Under the pieces are notes generated by a model. The model had not been told where the DNA came from and ran no database searches. It worked only from the letters and a program-made list of their open reading frames with translations. A program made the position numbers and the translations under genes. From Petropleomorpha daqingensis (GTDB lineage Bacteria > Actinomycetota > Actinomycetes > Mycobacteriales > Geodermatophilaceae), in the NCBI RefSeq assembly GCF_013408985.1, contig NZ_JACBZT010000001.1, positions 3,534,001-3,598,000 on the forward strand: 64,000 bases of DNA, written 5' to 3'. Below are positions 51,065-59,101 of this stretch, one piece after another. Each line of letters opens with the position of its first letter. Position 1 is the stretch's first letter.

Positions 51065-52141
51065 TCAGGCGTCGAAGTCGACCGTCACCGCGTCGGTGAG
51101 CGGCAGGCTCTGGCAGGTGAGCACGTACCCGGCCGCGACCTCGTTCGGCTCGAGGGCGTAGTTGCGGCGCATCTCCACCTCGCCGTCGGTGACCCGGGCG
51201 CGGCAGGTGCCGCAGACCCCGCCCTTGCAGGCGAAGGGCAGGTCCGAGCGCACCCGCTGCGCCGAGTCGAGCACGGGCTCGTCCTTGGGCAGGGCCAGCG
51301 TCGTCGAGCGCCCGTCGAGGACGACGGTGACCTGGCTGCTCGGCCCGACGACCAGCTGGTCGTCGCCGCGGACCGGCTGCGGCGGGATGTCGTCGACGTA
51401 GAACAGCTCCTGGTGCACCTTCTCGCGGGGGACGCCGAGCTCGGTGAGCAGCTCCCTCGCGTCGGTGACCATGCCGTGCGGCCCGCACAGCCACCAGTGG
51501 TCGACGTGCTCGGGATCGGTGAACGCGTCGACGAGCGTGCGCAGCCGTCCGGCGTCGAGCCGGCCGGTGGTCAGCTCGGCGTCCCTGGGCTCGCGGGAGA
51601 GGACGTGCACCAGCTGCAGCCGCGTGCCGTAGCGGTCCTTCAGGTCGGCGAGCTCGTCGGCGAACATCACCGTGTTGGTGCGCCGGTTGCCGTAGAAGAC
51701 GGTGACCGTCGACTCGCCGTCCCGGAGCACGCTGCCGGCCAGGCTGATCGCCGGCGTGATGCCCGAGCCGGCGACGACGAAGACGTGGTCGCCGGGCACC
51801 GACAGGTCCGCGGTGAAGGTGCCCGACGGCGGCAGCACCTCGATCTCGTCGCCCGGCCGGACCTCGTGCACCAGGTAGGAGGAGAAGAAGCCGCCCGGCA
51901 CCTCGCGGACGCCGACCCGCGGCGCGGCGCCCATCGGCGCGCAGATGGAGTAGGAACGCCGCTCGTCCTGCTCGCCGACGACCCGGCGCAGGGTGAGCGC
52001 CTGACCCGGCTTGAAGCGGTAGTCCTCCGCCAGCTCCGCCGGGACCTCGAAGGTGACCGCGACGGCGTCGTCGGTGAGCTGCTCGACCTTCGCGATCCTC
52101 AGCGGGTGGAACTGCGGTCGGCGCCGGGCGGGTGCGGTCAC
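51065..52141 (-). CDS. paaE: phenylacetyl-CoA epoxidase reductase subunit PaaE
   Basis: 358-aa FNR-type reductase that feeds electrons from NADPH to the PaaABC oxygenase core. FAD-binding RRSYSICAP around residue 62, NAD(P)-binding VFVVAGSGITPAISL, and a C-terminal plant-type 2Fe-2S site CKGGVCGTCRARV with the fourth Cys in VLTCQS. GTG start. Last gene of the paaABCDE unit. Confidence 0.93.
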   Translation of the reverse strand: MTAPARRRPQFHPLRIAKVEQLTDDAVAVTFEVPAELAEDYRFKPGQALTLRRVVGEQDERRSYSICAPMGAAPRVGVREVPGGFFSSYLVHEVRPGDEIEVLPPSGTFTADLSVPGDHVFVVAGSGITPAISLAGSVLRDGESTVTVFYGNRRTNTVMFADELADLKDRYGTRLQLVHVLSREPRDAELTTGRLDAGRLRTLVDAFTDPEHVDHWWLCGPHGMVTDARELLTELGVPREKVHQELFYVDDIPPQPVRGDDQLVVGPSSQVTVVLDGRSTTLALPKDEPVLDSAQRVRSDLPFACKGGVCGTCRARVTDGEVEMRRNYALEPNEVAAGYVLTCQSLPLTDAVTVDFDA

Positions 52142-52144
52142 GGG

Positions 52145-52648
52145 TCAGATCTCCTTGACGTGCTCGAACGGCTCGCCGCACTCGCGGCAGCGGCGCAGGG
52201 CCTTGCAGGCGGTGGCGCCGAACTCGCTCAGCTCGACGGTGTCGGTCGAGCCGCAGAGCGGGCAGGCGGCGGTGCGGCGGGTGGGGAGGAGGCTCAGCGG
52301 CACCGGGCCGGCCGCGCGCACCGGCGCCGTCCCGGGCGGGGCGATCCCGGCGTCGGCGAGCTTGCGGCGGCCGGCGTCGCTGATCCAGTCCGTCGTCCAG
52401 GCGGGGGACAGGACGGTGCGGACGTCGACGTCGGCGAAGCCGGCGCGGTGCAGGGCGTGCACGAGGTCGGCGCGCATGACGCCCATCGCCGGGCAGCCGC
52501 TGTAGGTCGGGGTGATCTCGACGACGACGGTGCCGTCCTCGACGCGGACGTCGCGCAGCACGCCCAGGTCGGCGAGCGTGAGCATCGGCAGCTCGGGGTC
52601 GGTCACCGTCTCCGCGACTGCGCGGGGGTCGGTCAGCAGGGCGGTCAC
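52145..52648 (-). CDS. paaD: PaaD, phenylacetyl-CoA epoxidase assembly protein
   Basis: 167 aa. N-terminal MIP18/DUF59 domain (VTDPELPMLTLADLGVLRDV ... TYSGCPAMGVM) with the conserved Cys, then a C-terminal zinc-finger-like tail with CPLCGS and CRECGEPF. PaaD is thought to help insert the iron-sulfur cluster of PaaE. GTG start overlapping the paaC stop (GTGA). Confidence 0.92.
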   Translation of the reverse strand: MTALLTDPRAVAETVTDPELPMLTLADLGVLRDVRVEDGTVVVEITPTYSGCPAMGVMRADLVHALHRAGFADVDVRTVLSPAWTTDWISDAGRRKLADAGIAPPGTAPVRAAGPVPLSLLPTRRTAACPLCGSTDTVELSEFGATACKALRRCRECGEPFEHVKEI

Positions 52649-53553
52649 CAGGTCGCCGCCGGGTGCTCGCGGGCCAGCCCCTGCAGCTCGGCCAGCAGCT
52701 CGGCGAGCTCCTCACCGTGCTCGCCGTCCCGTCCGCGGGGCCCGGTGTCGGACGGCCACTCCGGCACCCGCAGCGTCGCCCGCTCGAGCACGGTCGTCAG
52801 CACCTCGCGCACCTCGTCGCGCACCGCGGCCGGGTCGACGGCGACGCCGACCTCCACCAGCCGGCGCTCGACGTCCGTCGCCGTGAACAGCTCGGCCAGC
52901 AGGGGCCAGACGGCGGTGGCGCCGTCCTGCGCCCGGCGGTGCGACTCCTCGGTGCCGTCACCGAGCCGGAGCACCCAGCGCGCGGCGTGGTCGCGGTGGT
53001 AGGTGAGCTCGTTGACGCCCTTGACGGCGATCGCGGCGAGCACCGGGTCGCGGGACTGCCGCAGCCGCGCCAGCACCGCCAGCCGCACGGTGGAGGCGAC
53101 CAGCAGCCGGAGCATCGTCTGCGCGAAGTCCCCGTTCGGCGCCTCGACCAGCCCGGTGTTGCGGAACTCGTCGGCGTCCCGGAAGTAGGCCAGCGCGTCC
53201 TCGTCCGGGATGGACTCGGTCGCGCGCTCCCGCGACCGGCCGAGCACGCCGACCGAGCCGGCGCGGGCGAGCAGCAGCCGCGCCTGGCCGAGCAGGTCGA
53301 GGGCGATGTTGCCGATCGCGACCTCTTCCTCGAGCTCGGGGGCGTTGGTGATCCACTGCGTCAGCCGCTGCGCCAGCACGAGCGCGTCGTCGCCGAGCAT
53401 CAGGCAGTACGCGCCGAGGTCGGCGGGGACGACGCCGTCGGGCACCGTGGTGTCGACGCCGGCCAGCGGGTCGTCGAACCCCGTGCCGAACGCCCAGTGC
53501 CCCGCGTCGTCGTGCGCATTCGCCAGCGCGTCGTAGACGGTCTCTTCGTGCAA
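52645..53553 (-). CDS. paaC: PaaC, structural subunit of phenylacetyl-CoA epoxidase
   Basis: 302-aa ferritin-like helical protein, non-catalytic partner of PaaA. Characteristic DDALVLAQRLTQWITNAPELEEEVAIGNIALDLLGQARLLL and GVNELTYHRDHAARWVLRLGDGTEESHRR. The best start is TTG 53553, with CTGGAG upstream on the minus strand; no ATG or GTG fits. Translation from a TTG and the 86-nt gap to paaB suggest lower or separately controlled expression. Confidence 0.92.
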   Translation of the reverse strand: MHEETVYDALANAHDDAGHWAFGTGFDDPLAGVDTTVPDGVVPADLGAYCLMLGDDALVLAQRLTQWITNAPELEEEVAIGNIALDLLGQARLLLARAGSVGVLGRSRERATESIPDEDALAYFRDADEFRNTGLVEAPNGDFAQTMLRLLVASTVRLAVLARLRQSRDPVLAAIAVKGVNELTYHRDHAARWVLRLGDGTEESHRRAQDGATAVWPLLAELFTATDVERRLVEVGVAVDPAAVRDEVREVLTTVLERATLRVPEWPSDTGPRGRDGEHGEELAELLAELQGLAREHPAATW

Positions 53554-53581
53554 GGGGACTCCAGGTGAGGTGCTGGAACGG

Positions 53582-53630
53582 CTCCCTCCCAGGGGTCCCC
53601 GCGCCGAGGTACGAGGTGCGGGGGAGGGAG
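53582..53630 (-). promoter_or_regulatory. intercistronic stem-loop between paaB and paaC
   Basis: CTCCCTCCC (53582-53590) pairs with GGGAGGGAG (53622-53630). An inner CCCCGC / GCGGGG pair (53597-53602 / 53618-53623) competes with it. All other paa junctions here are only a few nt or overlap, so this 86-nt gap with structure stands out. Confidence 0.5.
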
Positions 53631-53639
53631 GGGGTCCTT

Positions 53640-54008
53640 CTACATGTGGGGGACGTTCTCGGGGATCTCGTAGAAGGTGGGGTGGCGGTAGACCTTGTCG
53701 CCGCTCGGGGCGAACATCGGGTCCTTCTCGTCGGGGCTCGAGGCGGTGATGTCGGCGGCCTTGACCACCCAGATGCTCACGCCCTCGTTGCGCCGCGTGT
53801 ACAGGTCGCGCGCGGCGTGCACGGCCATCTCGTCGTCCGGCGCGTGCAGCGACCCGACGTGCACGTGGTTGAGCCCGCGCTTGCCGCGCACGAACACCTC
53901 GTACAGCGGCCAGTCGCGCTTGGCGGTGCTCGCCTTCGGCGTCACCGGGACGTCGGCCGAGGTCGGGACGGCGCCGTGCCCGCCCTCGGCGGTCATGTCG
54001 GAGCTCAT
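53640..54008 (-). CDS. paaB: PaaB, phenylacetyl-CoA epoxidase subunit
   Basis: 122 aa. Small bridging subunit; [38 protein letters not shown] and [10 protein letters not shown] are diagnostic. The first 26 residues are a non-conserved extension; ATG 53996 (MTAEGGHG) is an alternative. Start overlaps the paaA stop (ATGA). Confidence 0.92.
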   Translation of the reverse strand: MSSDMTAEGGHGAVPTSADVPVTPKASTAKRDWPLYEVFVRGKRGLNHVHVGSLHAPDDEMAVHAARDLYTRRNEGVSIWVVKAADITASSPDEKDPMFAPSGDKVYRHPTFYEIPENVPHM

Positions 54009-54958
54009 GCGTGCTTCTCCGCGTACGCCGTGGCCGCGTCCATCACCCAGGCGTTGTCGTCGCGGGCGGCCCGCCGGCGGGCGATCCGCACCGCGTTCAT
54101 CGGTCCGCTGCCCGAGACGACCTGCTTGAACTCGGCCCAGTCGATCTGGCCGAACCGGTAGTGCCCGGTCTCCGGGTCCAGCGACAGCTCCGGGTCGGGC
54201 AGCGTGACACCGAGGACATCGGCCTGCGGGACGGTCATGTCGACGAACCGCTGGCGCAGCTCGTCGTTGGTGTGCCGCTTGATGCCCCACGCCATCGACT
54301 GCGCCGAGTTGGGGGAGTCGGCGTCCGGCGGGCCGAACATCATCAGCGACGGCCACCACCACCGGTCGACGGCGTCCTGCACCATCGCCCGCTGGCCCTC
54401 GGTGCCGCGCATCATCGTCATCAGCAGCTCGTAGCCCTGCCGCTGGTGGAACGACTCCTCCTTGCAGATGCGGATCATCGCCCGGGCGTAGGGCCCGTAG
54501 GAGGAGCGGCACAGCGGCACCTGGTTGCAGATCGCGGCCCCGTCGACCAGCCAGCCGATGACGCCGACGTCGGCGTAGGTCAGCGTCGGGTAGTTGAAGA
54601 TCGAGCTGTACTTCTGCTTCTGCTCGATGAGCTTGTCGGTGAGGTCGGCACGGTCGGCGCCGAGCGTCTCGGTGGCCGAGTACAGGTACATCCCGTGGCC
54701 GGCCTCGTCCTGCACCTTGGCCAGCAGGATCGCCTTGCGGCGCAGCGACGGCGCGGCGAGCAGCCAGTCGCCCTCGGGCTGCATGCCGATGATCTCGGAG
54801 TGCGCGTGCTGCGCGATCTGCCGGATCAGCGTCTTGCGGTAGCCCTCGGGCATCCAGTCGCGCGGCTCGATGCGGTGGTCGGCCGCGATCGTCGCGTCGA
54901 AGTGGGCCTGCAGCGCGGACTCGTCGGTGGTCGGGCGGTCGAGGGGAGGCGCGGACAT
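54005..54958 (-). CDS. paaA: PaaA, catalytic diiron subunit of phenylacetyl-CoA epoxidase
   Basis: 317-aa oxygenase that epoxidises the ring of phenylacetyl-CoA. Diiron ligands lie in [37 protein letters not shown] and [41 protein letters not shown] and the C-terminal [20 protein letters not shown] are strongly PaaA-like. First gene of the leftward paa unit. A palindromic operator sits 18 nt upstream. Confidence 0.95.
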   Translation of the reverse strand: MSAPPLDRPTTDESALQAHFDATIAADHRIEPRDWMPEGYRKTLIRQIAQHAHSEIIGMQPEGDWLLAAPSLRRKAILLAKVQDEAGHGMYLYSATETLGADRADLTDKLIEQKQKYSSIFNYPTLTYADVGVIGWLVDGAAICNQVPLCRSSYGPYARAMIRICKEESFHQRQGYELLMTMMRGTEGQRAMVQDAVDRWWWPSLMMFGPPDADSPNSAQSMAWGIKRHTNDELRQRFVDMTVPQADVLGVTLPDPELSLDPETGHYRFGQIDWAEFKQVVSGSGPMNAVRIARRRAARDDNAWVMDAATAYAEKHA

Positions 54959-54976
54959 CGGACTCCTCGGAGGTCT

Positions 54977-54998
54977 TTACTGACCGGACGGTCGGTAA
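54977..54998. promoter_or_regulatory. TetR-type operator in the paaA/paaK divergent promoter
   Basis: Arms TTACTGACCG and CGGTCGGTAA around a central GA; only one mismatched pair. It is centred between paaA (minus) and paaK (plus), as expected for control of both by the TetR-family regulator encoded after paaK. Confidence 0.75.
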
Positions 54999-55051
54999 TA
55001 GTGTGCATCACCGGAACGGGTGGCACAAGGACGGCGGGAGAGACACCGACG

Positions 55052-56392
55052 ATGACGACGGCGACCAGCGAGACCAACCGACGGCTGGGCAGCGCCCCGG
55101 ACCCCGCCCTCCTGGACGACGCCGAGCGGCTGGACCTCGACGAGCTGCGCGCCCTGCAGCTCGAGCGGCTGCAGTGGACCCTGCGGCACGCCTACGAGAA
55201 CGTCCCGCACTACCGGCGCGCGTTCGACGAGGCCGGCGTCCACCCCGACGACTGCACGGACCTGTCGGACCTGGCCAGGTTCCCCACCACGAGCAAGGCC
55301 GACCTGCGCGAGAACTACCCGTTCGGCATGTTCGCCGTCCCGCAGGACCAGGTCCGCCGGGTGCACGCCTCGTCCGGCACGACCGGGCGCCCCACCGTCG
55401 TCGGCTACACCGAGAAGGACATCGACACCTGGGCGACCGTCATGGCCCGGTCGATCCGCGCCGCGGGCGGGCGGCCCGGGGACAAGCTGCACAACGCCTA
55501 CGGCTACGGCCTGTTCACCGGCGGGCTCGGCGCGCACTACGGCGCGGAGAAGCTCGGCTGCACCGTCATCCCCGTCTCCGGCGGCATGACCCCGCGGCAG
55601 GTCCAGCTCATCCGCGACTTCGAGCCGCGGATCATCATGGTCACGCCGTCCTACATGCTCACCGTGATCGACGAGTTCGAGAAGCAGGGCGTCGACCCCC
55701 GGGACAGCTCGCTGGAGATCGGCATCTTCGGCGCCGAGCCGTGGACCGAGCAGATGCGCCTGGAGATGGAGGAGCGCGCCGGCATCCACGCCGTCGACAT
55801 CTACGGCCTGTCGGAGGTCATGGGCCCCGGCGTCGCCCAGGAGTGCGTGGAGACCAAGGACGGCCTGCACGTCTGGGAGGACCACTTCTACCCGGAGGTC
55901 ATCGACCCGATCACCGGCGAGGTGCTCCCGGACGGCGAGAAGGGCGAGCTGGTCTTCACCTCGCTGACCAAGGAGGCCATGCCGGTCATCCGCTACCGCA
56001 CCCGCGACCTGACCCGGCTGCTCCCGGGCACCGCCCGGCCGGGCATGCGGCGGATGGAGAAGATCACCGGCCGCACCGACGACATGATCATCCTGCGCGG
56101 GGTGAACCTGTTCCCGACGCAGATCGAGGAGATCGTGCTGCGCACCCCCGGTCTGTCGCCGCACTTCGCCCTCGAGCTGATCACCAAGGGCCGGATGGAC
56201 CACCTCATCTGCCGGATCGAGGCCCGCCCCGACTGCCCGCCCGAGCGCCGCGAGGCGGCCGCCGCCGAGGTGGCCAAGGGGGTCAAGGACACCGTCGGCA
56301 CCAGCATCGAGGTGCTCGTCGTCGACCCGGAGACCCTGGCCCGGTCGGTGGGCAAGCTGCAGCGGCTGGTCGACCACCGGAACCGCGTGTGA
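55052..56392 (+). CDS. paaK: phenylacetate-CoA ligase PaaK
   Basis: 446-aa adenylate-forming enzyme that makes phenylacetyl-CoA. AMP-binding P-loop SSGTTGRPTVVGYT, then YGYGLFTGGLGAHYG, IFGAEPWTEQMR, IYGLSEVMGPGVAQEC and the C-terminal GRTDDMIILRGVNLFPTQIEE. Start ATG 55052. Coupled by GTGA to the downstream TetR gene. Confidence 0.95.
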   Translation: MTTATSETNRRLGSAPDPALLDDAERLDLDELRALQLERLQWTLRHAYENVPHYRRAFDEAGVHPDDCTDLSDLARFPTTSKADLRENYPFGMFAVPQDQVRRVHASSGTTGRPTVVGYTEKDIDTWATVMARSIRAAGGRPGDKLHNAYGYGLFTGGLGAHYGAEKLGCTVIPVSGGMTPRQVQLIRDFEPRIIMVTPSYMLTVIDEFEKQGVDPRDSSLEIGIFGAEPWTEQMRLEMEERAGIHAVDIYGLSEVMGPGVAQECVETKDGLHVWEDHFYPEVIDPITGEVLPDGEKGELVFTSLTKEAMPVIRYRTRDLTRLLPGTARPGMRRMEKITGRTDDMIILRGVNLFPTQIEEIVLRTPGLSPHFALELITKGRMDHLICRIEARPDCPPERREAAAAEVAKGVKDTVGTSIEVLVVDPETLARSVGKLQRLVDHRNRV

Positions 56393-57009
56393 CCGCCACC
56401 GCGCGCCGAGGCCGGCCCGGGCACTCGCTGGAGTCGCTGCTCGACGTCGCCGTCGCCGTCTTCAACGAGCGCGGGTACGACGCCACGAGCATGGACGAGC
56501 TGGCCGGCCGGCTGGGCATCACGAAGTCGGCGATCTACCACCACGTGCCGAGCAAGGTCGAGCTGCTGCGCCTGGCGCTCGACCGCGCGCTGGACGGCCT
56601 GTTCGCCGTCACCGAGGAGCCGGCTGCGACGACCGGGCGGGCGATCGACCGGCTCGAGCACGTCGTGCGCGGCTCGGTCCGCGTGCTGGTCGGCGAGCTG
56701 CCGTTCGTCACCCTGCTGCTGCGCGTGCGCGGCAACTCCGAGGTCGAGCAGGCCGCGCTCAAGCGCCGGCGCGAGTTCGACCGGATCGTCACCGACCTCG
56801 TGGCCGCGGCGGAGGACGAGGGAGACGTCCGGCAGGACGTCGACCCGGCCGTCACCAGCCGGCTGCTGTTCGGCACCGTCAACTCCCTCACCGAGTGGTA
56901 CCGGCCGGACGGCGGCCTGTCCGCCGACGCCCTGGCCGACGCCCTCGTCGCCACCACCTTCGACGGCCTGCGCACCCGCCCCCGCCGATCTGCGGTTTCG
57001 CGCGCTTAA
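56389..57009 (+). CDS. TetR-family regulator of the paa genes (PaaR-like)
   Basis: 206 aa. N-terminal TetR helix-turn-helix: LLDVAVAVFNERGYDATSMDELAGRLGITKSAIYHHVPSKVELL. The C-terminal domain is typical of TetR regulators controlling paa genes, which respond to phenylacetyl-CoA. GTG start in the overlap with paaK. The stop codon lies inside a 22-bp inverted repeat. Confidence 0.88.
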   Translation: MTATARRGRPGHSLESLLDVAVAVFNERGYDATSMDELAGRLGITKSAIYHHVPSKVELLRLALDRALDGLFAVTEEPAATTGRAIDRLEHVVRGSVRVLVGELPFVTLLLRVRGNSEVEQAALKRRREFDRIVTDLVAAAEDEGDVRQDVDPAVTSRLLFGTVNSLTEWYRPDGGLSADALADALVATTFDGLRTRPRRSAVSRA

Positions 57010-57038
57010 CCGCGCACGGTTAAGCGCGCGAAACCGCA
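56991..57038. repeat. 22-bp perfect inverted repeat across the tetR stop codon
   Basis: Arms 56991-57012 and 57017-57038 are exact reverse complements around a 4-nt loop. The left arm starts TGCGGTTTCG and holds the last codons and TAA stop of the regulator gene. The right arm ends 17 nt before the paaZ start. It is not a typical terminator (no T-run) and could be an attenuator, mRNA stabiliser or an extragenic palindromic element. Confidence 0.75.
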
Positions 57039-57055
57039 TCAGAGAGGACTCCCCG

Positions 57056-59101
57056 ATGACCGCACCGCTTCTCGAGAGCTACGTCGCCGGCCGCTGGTAC
57101 GCCGCGCCCGACGCCGGCACCCCGATCGCCGACGCGGTGACAGGGGAGACCGTCGCCCGGATCAGCAGCACCGGCCTCGACGTCCCGGCGATGCTGGCGC
57201 ACGCCCGCGACGTCGGCGGTCCCGCGCTGCGGGAGCTGACCTTCCACCAGCGCGCCGGCCTGCTCAAGGCCCTGGCGCTGAAGCTGATGGCCGACAAGGA
57301 CGCGTTCTACGCGCTGTCCCGCCGCACCGGCGCCACCGACCGGGACAGCGCCGTGGACGTCGACGGCGGCTTCGGCACGCTGCTGTCCTACGCGAGCAAG
57401 GGCCGCCGCGAGCTGCCCGACGACACCGTCGTCCTGGACGGCGCGGTCGAGCCGCTGGGCAGGGCCGGCACGTTCGCCGGCCAGCACCTCTACACCCCGC
57501 TGCGCGGCGTCGCGGTGCAGATCAACGCCTTCAACTTCCCCGTCTGGGGCTTCCTCGAGAAGCTGGCCCCGGCGTTCCTCGCCGGGATGCCGACGATCGT
57601 CAAGCCGGCCAGCCAGACCGCGTACCTCACCGAGGCCGTGTTCCGGGCGATCGTCGAGTCGGGGCTGCTGCCCGAGGGCACCGTGCAGCTGCTCGCGGGC
57701 AGCGCCACCGGCCTGCTCGACGGGCTGGCCGGGCAGGACCTCGTCGCCTTCACCGGCTCGGCCGCGACCGCCCGCAAGCTGCGCAGCCACCCGGCGGTGG
57801 TCGCCAACAGCGTCCGGTTCAACGCCGAGGCCGACTCGCTCAACTGCGCCGTCCTCGGCCCGGACGCCACGCCCGGCACCCCCGAGTTCGAGCTGTTCGT
57901 GGGTCAGCTGGTCACCGAGATGACGGTCAAGGCCGGGCAGAAGTGCACGGCGATCCGGCGCGCGTTCGTCCCGCGCGAGCTGGTGGACGACTTCGTCGAG
58001 GCCACGCGCGACCGGCTGGCCCAGGTCGTGGTCGGCGCGCCCGGCGCAGAAGGCGTCCGGATGGGCGCGCTGGCCTCCCTCGACCAGCGCGAGGAGGTGC
58101 TGCGCTCGCTCAAGGCACTGCGCGGCGTGGCCGAGCTGGTCGCCGGAGACCCCGAGCACTTCGAGGTGGTCGGCGCCGACCGCGACCGCGGCGCGTTCCT
58201 CCCGCCGCTGCTGCTGCGCTGCGACGACCTCGCCGCCGCCGAGCCGCACGACGTCGAGGCGTTCGGTCCGGTCAGCACCGTGCTGCCCTACGACGGGGTC
58301 GAGCAGGCCGTGGAGCTCGCCGTCCGGGGCCAGGGCAGCCTGGTCGGCTCGGTGGTCACCCACGACCGCGAGTTCGCGCGGGCGTTCGTGCTGGGCGCCG
58401 CGCACGCCCACGGCCGGATCCTGGTGCTCGACCGCGACGACGCCGAGGAGAACACCGGGCACGGCTCGCCGCTGCCGGTGCTCGTGCACGGCGGTCCCGG
58501 CCGCGCCGGCGGGGGAGAGGAGCTCGGCGGCATCCGCGGCGTGCTGCACCACATGCAGCGCACCGCCGTGCAGGGCTCGCCCGACATGCTCACCGCGATC
58601 GGCGGCCGCTGGGTGACCGGCGCGCACCGGACCGACGACGGCGTCCACCCGTTCCGCAAGTCGCTGGCGCAGCTGCGCATCGGCGACTCGATCACCGCCG
58701 GCCCGCGCGCGGTCACCCTCGACGACATCGAGCACTTCGCCGAGTTCACCGGCGACACCTTCTACGCGCACATGGACGAGGAGGCCGCCCGCGCCAACCC
58801 GCTGTTCGGCGGCCGCGTCGCGCACGGCTACCTCATCGTCTCCTGGGCGGCCGGGCTGTTCGTCGACCCGGCGCCGGGCCCGGTGCTGGCCAACTACGGC
58901 GTGGACAACCTGCGCTTCCTCACGCCGGTCAAGCCGGGGGAGGAGCTGACGGTCACGCTCACCGCCAAGCAGATCAGCCCGCGCGGCGGCGCCGACCACG
59001 GCGAGGTCCGCTGGGACGCCGTCGTCGTCAACGGGGAGGGCAAGCCCGTGGCCACGTACGACGTCCTCACCATGGTGGCGAAGACCTGGCCGCAGGCCTG
59101 A
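57056..59101 (+). CDS. paaZ: PaaZ bifunctional ring-opening enzyme
   Basis: 681 aa. The N-terminal 520 residues are an aldehyde dehydrogenase with catalytic Cys in KAGQKCTAIRRAF (about residue 294) and Glu in RFNAEADSLNC. The C-terminal 150 residues are an (R)-hydratase/MaoC domain with FTGDTFYAHMDEEAARANPLFGGRVAHGYL. Together they open the oxepin-CoA ring and oxidise the reactive semialdehyde. It has its own leader after the hairpin. The 3' end overlaps the convergent P450 gene by 35 nt. Confidence 0.94.
   Translation: MTAPLLESYVAGRWYAAPDAGTPIADAVTGETVARISSTGLDVPAMLAHARDVGGPALRELTFHQRAGLLKALALKLMADKDAFYALSRRTGATDRDSAVDVDGGFGTLLSYASKGRRELPDDTVVLDGAVEPLGRAGTFAGQHLYTPLRGVAVQINAFNFPVWGFLEKLAPAFLAGMPTIVKPASQTAYLTEAVFRAIVESGLLPEGTVQLLAGSATGLLDGLAGQDLVAFTGSAATARKLRSHPAVVANSVRFNAEADSLNCAVLGPDATPGTPEFELFVGQLVTEMTVKAGQKCTAIRRAFVPRELVDDFVEATRDRLAQVVVGAPGAEGVRMGALASLDQREEVLRSLKALRGVAELVAGDPEHFEVVGADRDRGAFLPPLLLRCDDLAAAEPHDVEAFGPVSTVLPYDGVEQAVELAVRGQGSLVGSVVTHDREFARAFVLGAAHAHGRILVLDRDDAEENTGHGSPLPVLVHGGPGRAGGGEELGGIRGVLHHMQRTAVQGSPDMLTAIGGRWVTGAHRTDDGVHPFRKSLAQLRIGDSITAGPRAVTLDDIEHFAEFTGDTFYAHMDEEAARANPLFGGRVAHGYLIVSWAAGLFVDPAPGPVLANYGVDNLRFLTPVKPGEELTVTLTAKQISPRGGADHGEVRWDAVVVNGEGKPVATYDVLTMVAKTWPQA

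Noticed and set aside
48296-53002. Very long forward open frame (1568 codons) opposite the hydroxylase, MBL and paa genes
   Set aside because: Low-complexity Arg/Ala/Gly/Asp/Val-rich translation, antisense to well-recognised genes; a by-product of GC-rich codon bias.
57020-58999. Reverse open frame of 659 codons opposite paaZ
   Set aside because: Shadow frame; paaZ is recognised over the full length on the other strand.
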